Positions 36,701 to 43,713 of a DNA stretch of 64,000 nt are shown piece by piece. Each line of letters opens with the position of its first letter. The stretch's first letter is position 1. Source of the stretch: DASUNQ01 sp035536455. GTDB taxonomy: Bacteria > Acidobacteriota > Thermoanaerobaculia > Multivoradales > UBA5704. The notes under the pieces were generated by a model. That model saw only the letters and a program-made list of their open reading frames with translations, made no database searches and was not told the DNA's origin. The stretch covers positions 38,349-102,348 of the forward strand of contig DATLOC010000003.1 of the NCBI GenBank assembly GCA_035536455.1, in the 5' to 3' direction. Made by a program: the position numbers and the translations under genes.

Positions 36701-38368
36701 GGGGCGGCGGTGGACGGTACCGAGCTGCGCATCACCGTGCCGCCCGGCGAGCAGCTCCGGATGCGTATGTCGTCCTGCCTCGACCGCGCCTCGCTCGATC
36801 TCCTCGGGCTGTGGCGCTCGCTGCCGGCGGTGCTGCGCTCGCTCGACATCCTCGCCGAGGCGGCGGCGGACGGCTGGTTCTGGTGGCTGACGCCGTCGGT
36901 CGAGATGACCCTGGTTCACGCGGTGCCCAAGCCGGTCGAGGTGCCGCGGCCGACGATCCTGGTGCCATTCCGCGCCAACCTCGACACCGCGGTGACGCTG
37001 TTCGGCGGCATCGACGTCCACGGCCCGTCGACCGAGCGGATCGACGTCGAGGGGGCGTGGAGCGAGTGGGTGGACGACATCGCCAAGCCGGCGCCGGAGC
37101 GGGTGGACGTGGTGGCCGCGGCCTGCGGCACGAAGGTCGGCTACGACGAAGACCTCGTCGTGCTCTCCGGCACGGACAACAGTGTGCCGCTCCCCGACGG
37201 CACGACGCTGCGGCTGCACAAGGCGGTGCACCAGATGGGCGACACCAAGCACCGCACGGTGGAGTACCGGGTCCGGGCGACGACCCGCTACCGGGAGTAC
37301 TTCTCGCCGCTGGTCACGCCGTCGGTGGACGACCTGTCGCTGGTCGGCCCGGTGCGCCGGCTCAACGTCCTGAGCAGCGCGCGGCCGCCCAAGGCCGTGG
37401 TGCGCGACGTGCTGCCGCTGTTCCTGTGGGACGAGCGGACCGAGCCCGCGCAGCCGTTCGGGCTGCGCCGCACCCGCCGCACCGGGGTGCGGATCTACCT
37501 CGACCGGCCGTGGTACGCGACCGGCGACGGCGAGCTGCTCGGTGTCCTCCTGGCCGTCAGCGACGATGCCGACGTGGTGAAGTCGACCAGCCAGTGGGCG
37601 TCCGATCCGGTGTGGGCCCAGCAGGGTCCGGCGGCCCGCGCGGCCCTGCCGCTGGCCGACATCCTCCACTTGACCGGCCTCGACGACCGCCGCATCCCGG
37701 GCCGTCCCGTCGGCCCGCCGGCGGCGCGCCCGCTGGTCGATCTCGCCGGCTCGCCTTCCGTGTGGGTCCTCGGCTACGAGCCGGAGTTCTCGCCGGCGCG
37801 CGGGCTCTGGTTCGTCGACGTCGCCTTCGATCCGCGCACCGCCTTCTGGCCGTTCATCCGGCTCGCGGTCGCCCGCTACCAGCCCGACTCCAACCCGGGG
37901 ATGCACCTCTCGGCGGTCACCGTCTGCGACTTCGCGCAACTCACGCCGGAGCGCACGGCGACCCTGACGCGGCCCGACGACCGCCACGTCCGGGTCGTCG
38001 TCACCGGGCCGGTCGGTGTGCCGAAGACCTTCCTGCCCTCGCTCTTCTCGCCGCCGTTCGTCGCCCACGTGCAGGCCTCGCGCACCGTCCGCGCCCGCCT
38101 CGAGCGCCGCGTTCCGGCCGTGGGCACGGACCTCGGCTGGCAGGCGGTGGCCCAGGTCGACCTGCCGATCCTCGGCATCGACGGCACCGTCGTCTCCTGG
38201 GCCGGCCAGCTCGAGCTCCCGCAGGCGCTGCCGCCGCGCCGGCCGGGCGAGAACACCCGCTGGCGGGTGGTCGTCGAGGAGTGGGAGCGGCTCCCCGCCG
38301 ACCCGTCCCCGACCGGCGAGTTCCGGCTCGAAAGCCGGATCTGCTACGCGGACCACCTGCCGCTCTAG
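33791..38368 (+). CDS. Giant protein B of an unknown two-gene module
   Basis: A 1,525-residue protein with no signal peptide or membrane helices, translated just after protein A. I do not recognise a family. Visible parts: a beta-rich N-terminus (F-H-V-S-L-F-V-T-H-R-L-T-P-D), a V-D-V-type Ig-like segment with Y-A-F-R-A-Y-A-V-D-L-A-G-N-S near residue 545, an Asp-rich D-P-D-G-D-G-D-G loop that could bind calcium, an Ala-rich helical region, and later beta-rich segments such as H-Q-M-G-D-T-K-H-R-T-V-E-Y. The composition suggests a large modular scaffold acting in the cytoplasm or exported without a signal. Role unknown. Confidence 0.75.
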   Translation: MATESFLVTALPYSADPGEPFHVSLFVTHRLTPDGAEGELRDFPNVVDWTARLAGAQVILRGRKSNGTIVAIGVTPLLAELDPDLWPRVFPPDLAVRPWRTPDHTAVPWRTFPAHRMQQHALFVHGVSMYSSPVAAPTVAGNALTRPLLNSLGVDIGHRLSIAQLVEHPVDKRSFEAHLTKRLDALTNGGFLGPDATSTAGQPLLQLVADVHRARRYYQRDEEQRPYAERPTPGTVPPPVRKPEPDFHERAGMLGDLSPLLRRLGLVIDLRVDNLAQLADLVWIQAGLVVPDLANSIGAQPRTACEVSGRTFTAKAASAEWTHGMLRLGDEKTFTVLDLDPDAAGLKLEMHVRNLPRLLAIENNGDRVNSAPPSLRATGLSIARQGRAQVLYDRLQGAAAKDAALLSGTAAPLLQEQISRGLRLEVWDDVSDDWHSLHLRRLHVEVEGAAVLDDAPDEGFLQGASLTQADEQPAAPMNAHEVLAGWDGWSLSAPRPGRTVVHVDGEEHVVDEPPPDPDPVNPVASRTAIEPGTLPRLRYGRSYAFRAYAVDLAGNSRPHVVAGDPDGDGDGGPPALAESVTALAAAALAAKPLEATVPAAVESAKVGLDVVRQEVRALRPPRAAGPVEGRGVPGLSLAEVEPTGVADVDRLVVSRLADRAARVRAAGPARRERIEAAFDAAAAEAPQLLVRTDAQTPAPVYGRALATDVRRQRGFVGLALADAVALSGQTVTTPRPFLRWDPVIEPAIVPRHAFSEGESLQRLVVRSGVDGPVEEGGLEATIVPPDVYVPATIAAHPTVDLAWGEDSQRHLAPPKTSQLEAELHGRFDAAIGSGSAAAVRAALAVALREAGTFFDTTVADLANPGQRLPQPGVTLHLSPTAEEPVHATPEELPRGEAPTPGQYVAHDVDELVVPYLPDPLAAGVSLTFPDAGRDHRLTGLLAVEGTTLRYPGAWPVPRPYRLVLAAGDELGAAVDGTELRITVPPGEQLRMRMSSCLDRASLDLLGLWRSLPAVLRSLDILAEAAADGWFWWLTPSVEMTLVHAVPKPVEVPRPTILVPFRANLDTAVTLFGGIDVHGPSTERIDVEGAWSEWVDDIAKPAPERVDVVAAACGTKVGYDEDLVVLSGTDNSVPLPDGTTLRLHKAVHQMGDTKHRTVEYRVRATTRYREYFSPLVTPSVDDLSLVGPVRRLNVLSSARPPKAVVRDVLPLFLWDERTEPAQPFGLRRTRRTGVRIYLDRPWYATGDGELLGVLLAVSDDADVVKSTSQWASDPVWAQQGPAARAALPLADILHLTGLDDRRIPGRPVGPPAARPLVDLAGSPSVWVLGYEPEFSPARGLWFVDVAFDPRTAFWPFIRLAVARYQPDSNPGMHLSAVTVCDFAQLTPERTATLTRPDDRHVRVVVTGPVGVPKTFLPSLFSPPFVAHVQASRTVRARLERRVPAVGTDLGWQAVAQVDLPILGIDGTVVSWAGQLELPQALPPRRPGENTRWRVVVEEWERLPADPSPTGEFRLESRICYADHLPL

Positions 38369-38403
38369 AGCGGGGCGCAGGGTGTAGGCTGGCGTTCCGC
38401 GCC

Positions 38404-38433
38404 TTGCCCGGTGCCGGGTTGGGCGCCTATACT
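38404..38433 (+). promoter_or_regulatory. Putative promoter of the IHF/MerR genes
   Basis: TTGCCC, an 18-base spacer and a good TATACT -10 element end 34 bases before the ATG of the IHF-like gene. Confidence 0.45.
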
Positions 38434-38466
38434 TCAGGCAACGCTTTCAGTTTCGAGAGACCGGGG

Positions 38467-38808
38467 ATGGCCACGAGGAAGAGCACGGGCGCGCGGCCGG
38501 GCATGACCAAGGCGGACCTCGTCGAGGTGGTCTACGACCGCCACGGCGGGATCACCAAGGACGAGGCGGCGGAGATCGTCGAGGCGATCTTCTCGACCGT
38601 CAAGTCCAACCTGGGCAGCGGCCGCCGGGTGCGGATCAAGAACTTCGGGACCTTCGAGATTACCTCGCGCCCCGGGCGGACCGGGGTCAGCCCGGTGAGC
38701 GGCGAGAAGATCTTCATCCCCGCCCACCGCGGCCTCGCCTTCCGCCCGGCCCGCCGGCTGCGCGACGTGATGACGCCGGCGCGCCCGCGCCCGACGCGGG
38801 GCTCGTAG
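38467..38808 (+). CDS. Integration host factor / HU-family DNA-bending protein
   Basis: A 113-residue member of the HU/IHF family. The core reads M-T-K-A-D-L-V-E-V-V, then V-K-S-N-L-G-S-G-R-R-V-R-I-K-N-F-G-T-F-E and F-I-P-A-H-R-G-L-A-F-R-P, the segment around the Pro that intercalates into DNA. The G-R-R-V-R-I-K-N-F-G form is closer to IHF alpha than to HU. A 12-residue basic N-terminal and a short basic C-terminal extension are present. It is followed after three bases by a MerR-type gene, the usual ihfA-merR arrangement; pheT is not here. Confidence 0.9.
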   Translation: MATRKSTGARPGMTKADLVEVVYDRHGGITKDEAAEIVEAIFSTVKSNLGSGRRVRIKNFGTFEITSRPGRTGVSPVSGEKIFIPAHRGLAFRPARRLRDVMTPARPRPTRGS

Positions 38809-38811
38809 CCG

Positions 38812-39384
38812 ATGCCGTCGCGGCTGCGGGTGCAGAAGCGCCTCTACTACAAGATCGGCGAAGCCTGCCGGCTGCTCGACATCCAGCCCTACGTCCTGCG
38901 CTACTGGGAGACCGAGTTCCCGGCGCTGTCGCCGGCCAAGAGCCGCTCCGGCCAGCGGGTCTACAACGAGAAGGAGCTGGCGGTCATCCGGCGGATCAAG
39001 GAGCTGCTCTACGACGAGGGGTACACGATCGCCGGCGCCAAGAAGAAGCTCGAAGGGGAGCTGGCGGCGGGGACGCTCGGGCGGGTGGAGCCGGACGACG
39101 CCGACGAGGTCGAGAGCACGGAAGTGGGGGAGGAGGGCGAGGAGGAGGCGCCGGAGGAAGGGCCGGCGGCGGCGCCCGACGAAGACGCCGACTCCGCCGA
39201 GGGCGCCGAGCAGCTCGCGCTGGAGGCGCCGCCGGCGCCCGTCGCGCGGGTCGTGAAGCCGGCGCCGCGGCTTGACACTCGGGGCAGCGAGCGGGTAGAA
39301 ACCCTGCGCGCGGGGATCGAACAGGCCCTTCGAGCGGCTCGCGAGATTCTCGCTCTCCTCGACTCGAAACCCCCAGCCAAGTAG
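38812..39384 (+). CDS. MerR-family transcriptional regulator
   Basis: A 190-residue protein with the MerR winged helix at residues about 10-80: Y-Y-K-I-G-E-A-C-R-L-L-D-I, Y-V-L-R-Y-W-E-T-E-F and R-V-Y-N-E-K-E-L-A-V-I-R-R-I. No metal-binding Cys follow. Instead there is an acidic Glu/Asp/Ala-rich linker of about 60 residues and a C-terminal helix. This type, adjacent to an IHF subunit gene, is conserved in many bacteria, but its target is not known. Confidence 0.9.
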   Translation: MPSRLRVQKRLYYKIGEACRLLDIQPYVLRYWETEFPALSPAKSRSGQRVYNEKELAVIRRIKELLYDEGYTIAGAKKKLEGELAAGTLGRVEPDDADEVESTEVGEEGEEEAPEEGPAAAPDEDADSAEGAEQLALEAPPAPVARVVKPAPRLDTRGSERVETLRAGIEQALRAAREILALLDSKPPAK

Positions 39385-39395
39385 GGCCGTCCGGT

Positions 39396-39472
39396 CGGGA
39401 CGTGGCGCAGCCTGGTAGCGTACCTGAATGGGGTTCAGGGGGTCCCGGGTTCAAATCCCGGCGTCCCGACCA
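39396..39472 (+). tRNA. tRNA-Pro (anticodon GGG), CCA encoded
   Basis: A complete 77-base cloverleaf. The acceptor CGGGACG pairs with CGTCCCG, the anticodon stem CCTGA/TCAGG encloses loop ATGGGGT with anticodon GGG, and the T arm contains GGTTCAAATCC. Genomic CCA ends the gene. Confidence 0.97.
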
Positions 39473-39764
39473 ATTTTCCACTCCCCTTCGCTGAAGCCGC
39501 GCTGAATCCGCGCAGCTTTCGCTTCCTCTCCGGTCTTCTTTCTCCGCGCCTCCCGCCGGCACCATTCCTGCAGAACGTCGGGCCATTGCTATTCGCGCAT
39601 GGAGCGCGAAAAGCGGAAAAGGAGGTGCTTCGGAAACGGCCAGGAGTTCGAGCCTCACGCAGGCCTCACCGGTGACTAGGAGGGGGGCATCGCGTCGACG
39701 GCTGGCTCCTGAAGAAGAACAACTCGGTCCTACCAACTTCGAACTTCTTCTAGGAGATGACGTG
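39473..39764. other. Leader region with a hairpin
   Basis: About 290 bases without a credible gene. A perfect inverted repeat TTCGCGC-ATGGA-GCGCGAA lies at 39592-39610. A 26-codon open frame begins inside it but has no supporting feature. TAGGAG shortly before 39765 is the likely ribosome-binding site of the next gene. Confidence 0.4.
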
Positions 39765-40301
39765 ATGTACGCAACTCACACCAAGGTCCTCGCCCTGCTC
39801 TTGTGCCTGTCGCTGCTCGTGCCTGCCGTGGCGCAGGCCCAGGGGGGCAGCGGCAACAATCAGGGTCTCCCGATCCCGATCACCGGCACCTTCACCGACG
39901 CTCTCGGCGGCACCGGCCAGTTCGTGGGCACCTTCACCCTCCAGCGCTTCGTCGTCGTCCCCGGTCAGCAGCTCGCCGCGGTCGGCACCCTCGTCGGCAC
40001 CCTGACTAACTCCGCCGGCACCGTGCTCGGCACGATCGTGCGGACCATCACCATCCTCGTCGACAGCGCGCTCACCCAGGCGAGCTGCGACATCCTGCAC
40101 CTCGAGCTGGGGCCGCTGGACCTCGACCTGCTCGGCCTCGTGGTGCATCTCAACCGGATCGTGCTCGATATCTCGGCACAGCCCGGTGCCGGCAACCTGC
40201 TCGGCAACCTGCTCTGCGCCATCGCCGGTCTCCTCGACGGCGGCGGCCCGCTCCGCGCGATTGCCAACCTGCTGAACCAGATCCTCGGCGCGCTGGGATA
40301 A
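39765..40301 (+). CDS. Secreted hydrophobic-repeat protein of unknown function
   Basis: A 178-residue protein with a strong signal peptide (hydrophobic L-A-L-L-L-C-L-S-L-L-V-P-A-V-A, cleavage after A-Q-A). The mature part has G-T-F-T-D-A-L-G-G-T-G-Q-F-V-G-T-F and L-G-P-L-D-L-D-L-L-G-L-V-V-H-L-N-R-I-V-L-D, then paired Cys (S-C-D-I-L-H-L and L-L-C-A-I-A-G-L-L). I have seen this pattern in uncharacterised exported proteins of acidobacteria and actinobacteria; no function is known. AGGAG lies eight bases before the ATG. Confidence 0.75.
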   Translation: MYATHTKVLALLLCLSLLVPAVAQAQGGSGNNQGLPIPITGTFTDALGGTGQFVGTFTLQRFVVVPGQQLAAVGTLVGTLTNSAGTVLGTIVRTITILVDSALTQASCDILHLELGPLDLDLLGLVVHLNRIVLDISAQPGAGNLLGNLLCAIAGLLDGGGPLRAIANLLNQILGALG

Positions 40302-40319
40302 CCGGCGCACAGACCGCGA

Positions 40320-40347
40320 CCGGAAGGGGAGCTCGCTCTCCTTCCGG
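40320..40347 (+). terminator. Strong hairpin after the secreted-protein gene
   Basis: A 12-bp stem CCGGAAGGGGAG/CTCTCCTTCCGG with a CTCG loop, 19 bases after the stop codon. No T-run follows, so it may act as a transcript-stabilising end rather than a classical terminator. Confidence 0.5.
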
Positions 40348-40379
40348 CCGCTTCCGGCACGCGCTAAGATGCCTGCCGG

Positions 40380-40910
40380 ATGATCCCGAACAAGCCCGAG
40401 GAGCGGGTGGTGTGGCAGGGGACGCCCTCGCCGCTGGTGAACCTGCCGCTCTACCTGCTGCTCTTCCTCGGCGCCGTCCTGGCCACCGCCGGCCTCGTCT
40501 GGCTGCGGGGCCGCGCTGGCGGCGAGCCAGCCCCTGACGTTGGTCCGGTCGTGACCTGGCTGATCGCCGCCGCCTGGGCGATCTGCCTCATCGTCGCCCT
40601 CGCCGCCTACGTCAAGCTGCGGGCGACAAAGTACACCGTCACCTCCGAGCGGCTGCGCCTGACGACCGGCCTCTTCTCGACCGAGACCGACGACATCGAG
40701 CTGCGGCGGGTGCGCGACCTCTCGGTCCGCTGCCCCTTCTTCCTGCGGCTCCTCGGCCTCGGCGACGTGGTCGTGGTCAGCACCGACCGCACGAACCCGA
40801 CGGTGACGCTGCACGCCGTCCCCCGCCCGCACGACCTCCAGGGCACGCTGCGCACGCTCGTCGAGGCGATGATCGCCCGCTACGGCGTCGGCGAGATCGA
40901 CATGGTCTAG
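40380..40910 (+). CDS. PH domain-containing membrane protein (bPH2/DUF304, YdbT-like)
   Basis: A 176-residue protein with two N-terminal membrane helices (residues about 20-43 and 58-80) and a bacterial PH domain after them. The domain begins K-Y-T-V-T-S-E-R-L-R-L-T-T-G-L-F-S and continues R-V-R-D-L-S-V and L-G-D-V-V-V-V-S-T-D. Such proteins are common membrane-associated proteins of unknown role. It stands alone and is convergent with the beta-barrel gene, with a terminator between them. Confidence 0.85.
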   Translation: MIPNKPEERVVWQGTPSPLVNLPLYLLLFLGAVLATAGLVWLRGRAGGEPAPDVGPVVTWLIAAAWAICLIVALAAYVKLRATKYTVTSERLRLTTGLFSTETDDIELRRVRDLSVRCPFFLRLLGLGDVVVVSTDRTNPTVTLHAVPRPHDLQGTLRTLVEAMIARYGVGEIDMV

Positions 40911-40945
40911 AAAAAAGGAGGGGGCCCCTCGCGTCAAGGGGCCCC
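40911..40945 (-). terminator. Rho-independent terminator of the beta-barrel gene
   Basis: A perfect 9-bp stem GGGGCCCCT/AGGGGCCCC with a 7-base loop. On the minus strand it is followed by CTCC and a run of six T. It therefore ends the minus-strand gene, and could also stop read-through of the convergent gene. Confidence 0.75.
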
Positions 40946-40968
40946 GGGAAAGGGAACGGAAGGTCGGT

Positions 40969-42051
40969 CTAGTAGCGGCGCCAGTAGCCGAGCATGATGA
41001 TGTAGTCGGCGAAGGCGGCGTCGCCGTGACGGCCGGGCTCCGCGCGGTCGGGGACGCTGCGCGTGCGGTTGCGGTAGACGGCCGCCGGCACCGCCAGGGT
41101 GACGGCGTGCGCCCCCTTCGAGTAGCTGATGCCGGGCTCGACCGAGACCGCGTAGCCGGGGCGGCGGAAGCCGTCGCTGCTGCCGACCAGGTCCTCGACC
41201 GGCACCCCTTCGAGCCGCCCGCCGAGGCTGACGCCGAAGCCCTTCCAACTCGGCGCCGCGTAGCTCATGCCGATCCGTCCCAGGTACTGGTCGGCGATCG
41301 ACATTACCTCCTCGCCGGGGTTGTTGCGGAAGGTCAGCGTGCCGTTGGTCCCCTCGGGATTCACCAGGTAGGTGGCGCCGGCGTAGAAGGCGCCCTTCCC
41401 GCCGAGCACGCGCTGCAGCACCTGGGCGTCGAGGATGACGCCGAAGCCGCCGTCGCCCGGCTGGATCGACTGGTCGACGCTCTCGTAGGTGAACACCCGC
41501 TGGCCGTTAACCAACCGCTCGCGCTCGTCGTAGACGTCGTGGCGGCCGGTCGGGAACTTGAGGCCGAGGCCGAGCGAGACGTTGCCGTTCGGGCGCGCCG
41601 AAGGCTTCCAGAGGAGGCGGCGGGCGGTGAGCGTGAGGTCGCCCAGCTCGCTCGCTTCGGTGATCGCGCGGTCGATGACCACGCGGTTGCTGTCGCGGAT
41701 CGGGCTCGAGCGCTCGGCCGAGACGTAGGGGATGCCGAGCGAGAAGCTCGTCTGGTCGTTGTAGTTGTAGCGGACCCCGAGCTCGATGAGGTTGAGGGTG
41801 TTGATCACCTCACTGTGTTCGTACTGCCGGTTCTCTTCCTGATGGGGGCCGCGGAAGTGCCGGTCCGAGCGCTGGTAGCGCCAGCTCGTCGAGACCTGCC
41901 ACTTGTTGGGACCGGTGTAGGAGCCGTCGTACGCGCCGAGCACGGGCGCGTCGAGACGCGCGGCGACTCAGCCTTGGGCCCAGGCGTGCCTGGGAGCTGC
42001 GAAGAGGGCGCCGAGCACCACAAGCCCGGCAATCGCGAGGCTGCGCTTCAT
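40969..42051 (-). CDS. Outer-membrane beta-barrel protein with an in-frame TGA after the signal peptide
   Basis: The minus strand encodes M-K-R-S-L-A-I-A-G and a hydrophobic core ending A-W-A-Q-G, a typical signal peptide of 27 residues, then TGA at 41968-41970. The same frame continues for 333 sense codons (V-A-A-R-L-D-A-P-V-L-G) as a beta-barrel: alternating strands, porin-like Y-N-Y-N-D-Q-T-S-F-S-L-G-I-P-Y and a C-terminal aromatic (G-Y-W-R-R-Y). Without read-through the protein could not be exported as a unit. TGA may be a nonsense change of CGA (Arg) or TGG, a sequencing error, or recoding. The barrel resembles uncharacterised transporter-like outer-membrane proteins. Confidence 0.7.
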
Positions 42052-42259
42052 GGATGGATTCCTCCTGTGTTGCGGGTGGGTCATCGCAAGGGGTGTGCCG
42101 CGGAGGTCAGGTCGCGCGGCGCCATCGGAGTGTCTTAGAAGTCAGTGGCTTACGCCAATTGGCTCACCCGGTGAGCGGCCCGCCGCCGTTCCGCGCCTCA
42201 TGGTCCCTATGAGGCGGCCGTAGCCGCTACGGGGGTCCGGCTGTGGCAAACTCTCTGTT

Positions 42260-43684
42260 GTGAAGCCCTTCGCGATCGCGGCGTTGACCGCCGGCCTGCT
42301 GGCCGCGGCGGCGGCGGCGCAGCCCTGGAGCGGTCCGGCGGCGCTGGAGGTGCGTGTCGAAGACCACCAGGGGAAGCCGGCGGCGGGAGCCGAGGTGCGG
42401 CTCGTCTATCTTGGCGTCGAGCCGCCGGACGGGCCGCAGACGGTAGCGGCCGACGCGCGCGGCCGCGCGGTGGTGGGCGGCCTCGCCGAAGGGCTCTGGC
42501 GGCTGGAGGTGGCGCGCGGCGGCTTCATGACCTACCGCGCCGAGGTCGAGGTGCGGGAGGGGAAGCCGCGCATCGTCGCCGCCGGCCAGCACAACGTGCC
42601 AGGGGCGGTGCACACGCTGAGCGTGCGGGTGGCGCGCAGCAAGGGCGGGGCGACGCCGCGGCCGCCGGAGATTGCGCGCGCGGAGCCGCCACGCAGGGAA
42701 GCGCCGCGCGCTCCCGTGCAGCCGCCGGAGAGCGCACCGGCGCCGGCCCCCGCTCCGACGCCTGCACCGGCACCGCCGGCGCCCGAGCCCGCAGCGCCTC
42801 CGCCGGTCGCGGCGCCGCCGGCTGCCCCAGCTCCACAGCCGACGCCTGCACCGCCGACATCGGCCCCCGAGGCGCCGCCGCCGGTTTCAGCCGCGCCGCC
42901 CCCGCAAGCTCCCCCCGTCCCCGCTCCGCAGCCGGAGCCCGAGCCGGCGCCGCAGCCCGAGCCGGTGGCCCCACCCGCGGAGGCGCCACCGCCGGCCGCG
43001 CCGACCCCGCGTCCAGAGCCCGCGGCGCCCGCTGCCCCTCCCGCCGAGCCGCCGCCGCCGGCCGCTCCGACGCCGCGGCCCGAGCCGACCGTCCCTCCCA
43101 CCCAGCCGCCGCCGCAGGCCCCGCCGGCTGCGCCCGAACCGGCCGTTCACGCGCCGCCGCCGCTCGGAGTCCCAGCGCCCCCGCCGGAACCTCATCTCGA
43201 GCCGCCGCCCCTGCCCGAACCGGCGCCGGCACCCGCCCTCCGCGGCCGCTCCTACGAAGAGGGCACCTGCGCCGACTGCCGCCCAGGCGAAGCCGCGCTC
43301 TCGATCTCCGCCGTCGTCCAGCCGGCGCAGCCGGGCGTCGCCTGCTCCGAGGTTCTCCGGCAGGCGGTCGGCCGCGTGCGCGCCGCGGCGACGGACGACG
43401 AGTCCGGCTCCGGCCTGCCGCCGAGCTGCCCGCTGCTGGAGGTGCGGCTCGCGCCCGGCGTCCGCTACACGGGCTACCGCTACGAGATGGGGGACGGGCA
43501 GTCGAGCGCCGACTGCCTCGCGGGGCGCGAGTGCCCGGTCGGCGCGGCGCTCTGGCCCTACGACCCCGTGCTCCGCCGCTCGACCGACGGCCAGACGGTT
43601 CTCACCGCCGCCGTCGAGAACCGCTCGCCGCAACCGCGGCGCGCCGTCTTCACCGTCTACTACGTCCCGCAAGCGAAGCGCTAG
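42260..43684 (+). CDS. Secreted protein with an Ig-like regulatory domain and a Pro/Ala-rich stalk
   Basis: A 474-residue protein with a signal peptide (A-A-A-A-A-A-Q cleavage). Residues about 27-110 resemble a carboxypeptidase-regulatory-like beta sandwich (V-R-V-E-D-H-Q-G-K-P-A-A-G-A-E-V and R-L-E-V-A-R-G-G-F). Then about 200 residues of Pro/Ala/Glu repeats form a stiff stalk. The last 135 residues are a compact Cys-containing domain (E-E-G-T-C-A-D-C-R, S-A-D-C-L-A-G-R-E-C-P) of unknown type. GTG is the start by position of the signal peptide. It probably spans or projects from the envelope. Confidence 0.75.
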   Translation: MKPFAIAALTAGLLAAAAAAQPWSGPAALEVRVEDHQGKPAAGAEVRLVYLGVEPPDGPQTVAADARGRAVVGGLAEGLWRLEVARGGFMTYRAEVEVREGKPRIVAAGQHNVPGAVHTLSVRVARSKGGATPRPPEIARAEPPRREAPRAPVQPPESAPAPAPAPTPAPAPPAPEPAAPPPVAAPPAAPAPQPTPAPPTSAPEAPPPVSAAPPPQAPPVPAPQPEPEPAPQPEPVAPPAEAPPPAAPTPRPEPAAPAAPPAEPPPPAAPTPRPEPTVPPTQPPPQAPPAAPEPAVHAPPPLGVPAPPPEPHLEPPPLPEPAPAPALRGRSYEEGTCADCRPGEAALSISAVVQPAQPGVACSEVLRQAVGRVRAAATDDESGSGLPPSCPLLEVRLAPGVRYTGYRYEMGDGQSSADCLAGRECPVGAALWPYDPVLRRSTDGQTVLTAAVENRSPQPRRAVFTVYYVPQAKR

Positions 43685-43713
43685 CGCGTCCGCCGGACGC
43701 GCCTGACCGTCGC

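Noticed and set aside
30833..38356. A very long open frame on the minus strand opposite the giant genes
   Set aside because: It is rich in Arg, Gly, Ala and Val without domain sense and mirrors the codon pattern of the plus-strand genes. Long antisense frames are expected at this GC content.
29984..38368. The giant gene pair as a prophage tail or contractile injection module
   Set aside because: No sheath, tube, baseplate, terminase or AAA+ gene lies nearby, and neither protein shows tail-protein motifs that I can recognise.
39599..39679. A 26-codon basic peptide upstream of the secreted-protein gene
   Set aside because: Too short to support, no good ribosome-binding site, and it begins inside a hairpin.
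41946..41970. Selenocysteine at the TGA of the beta-barrel gene
   Set aside because: A hairpin follows, but its loop is too close to the TGA, GC-rich hairpins are common here, and no redox site is expected directly after a signal peptide.
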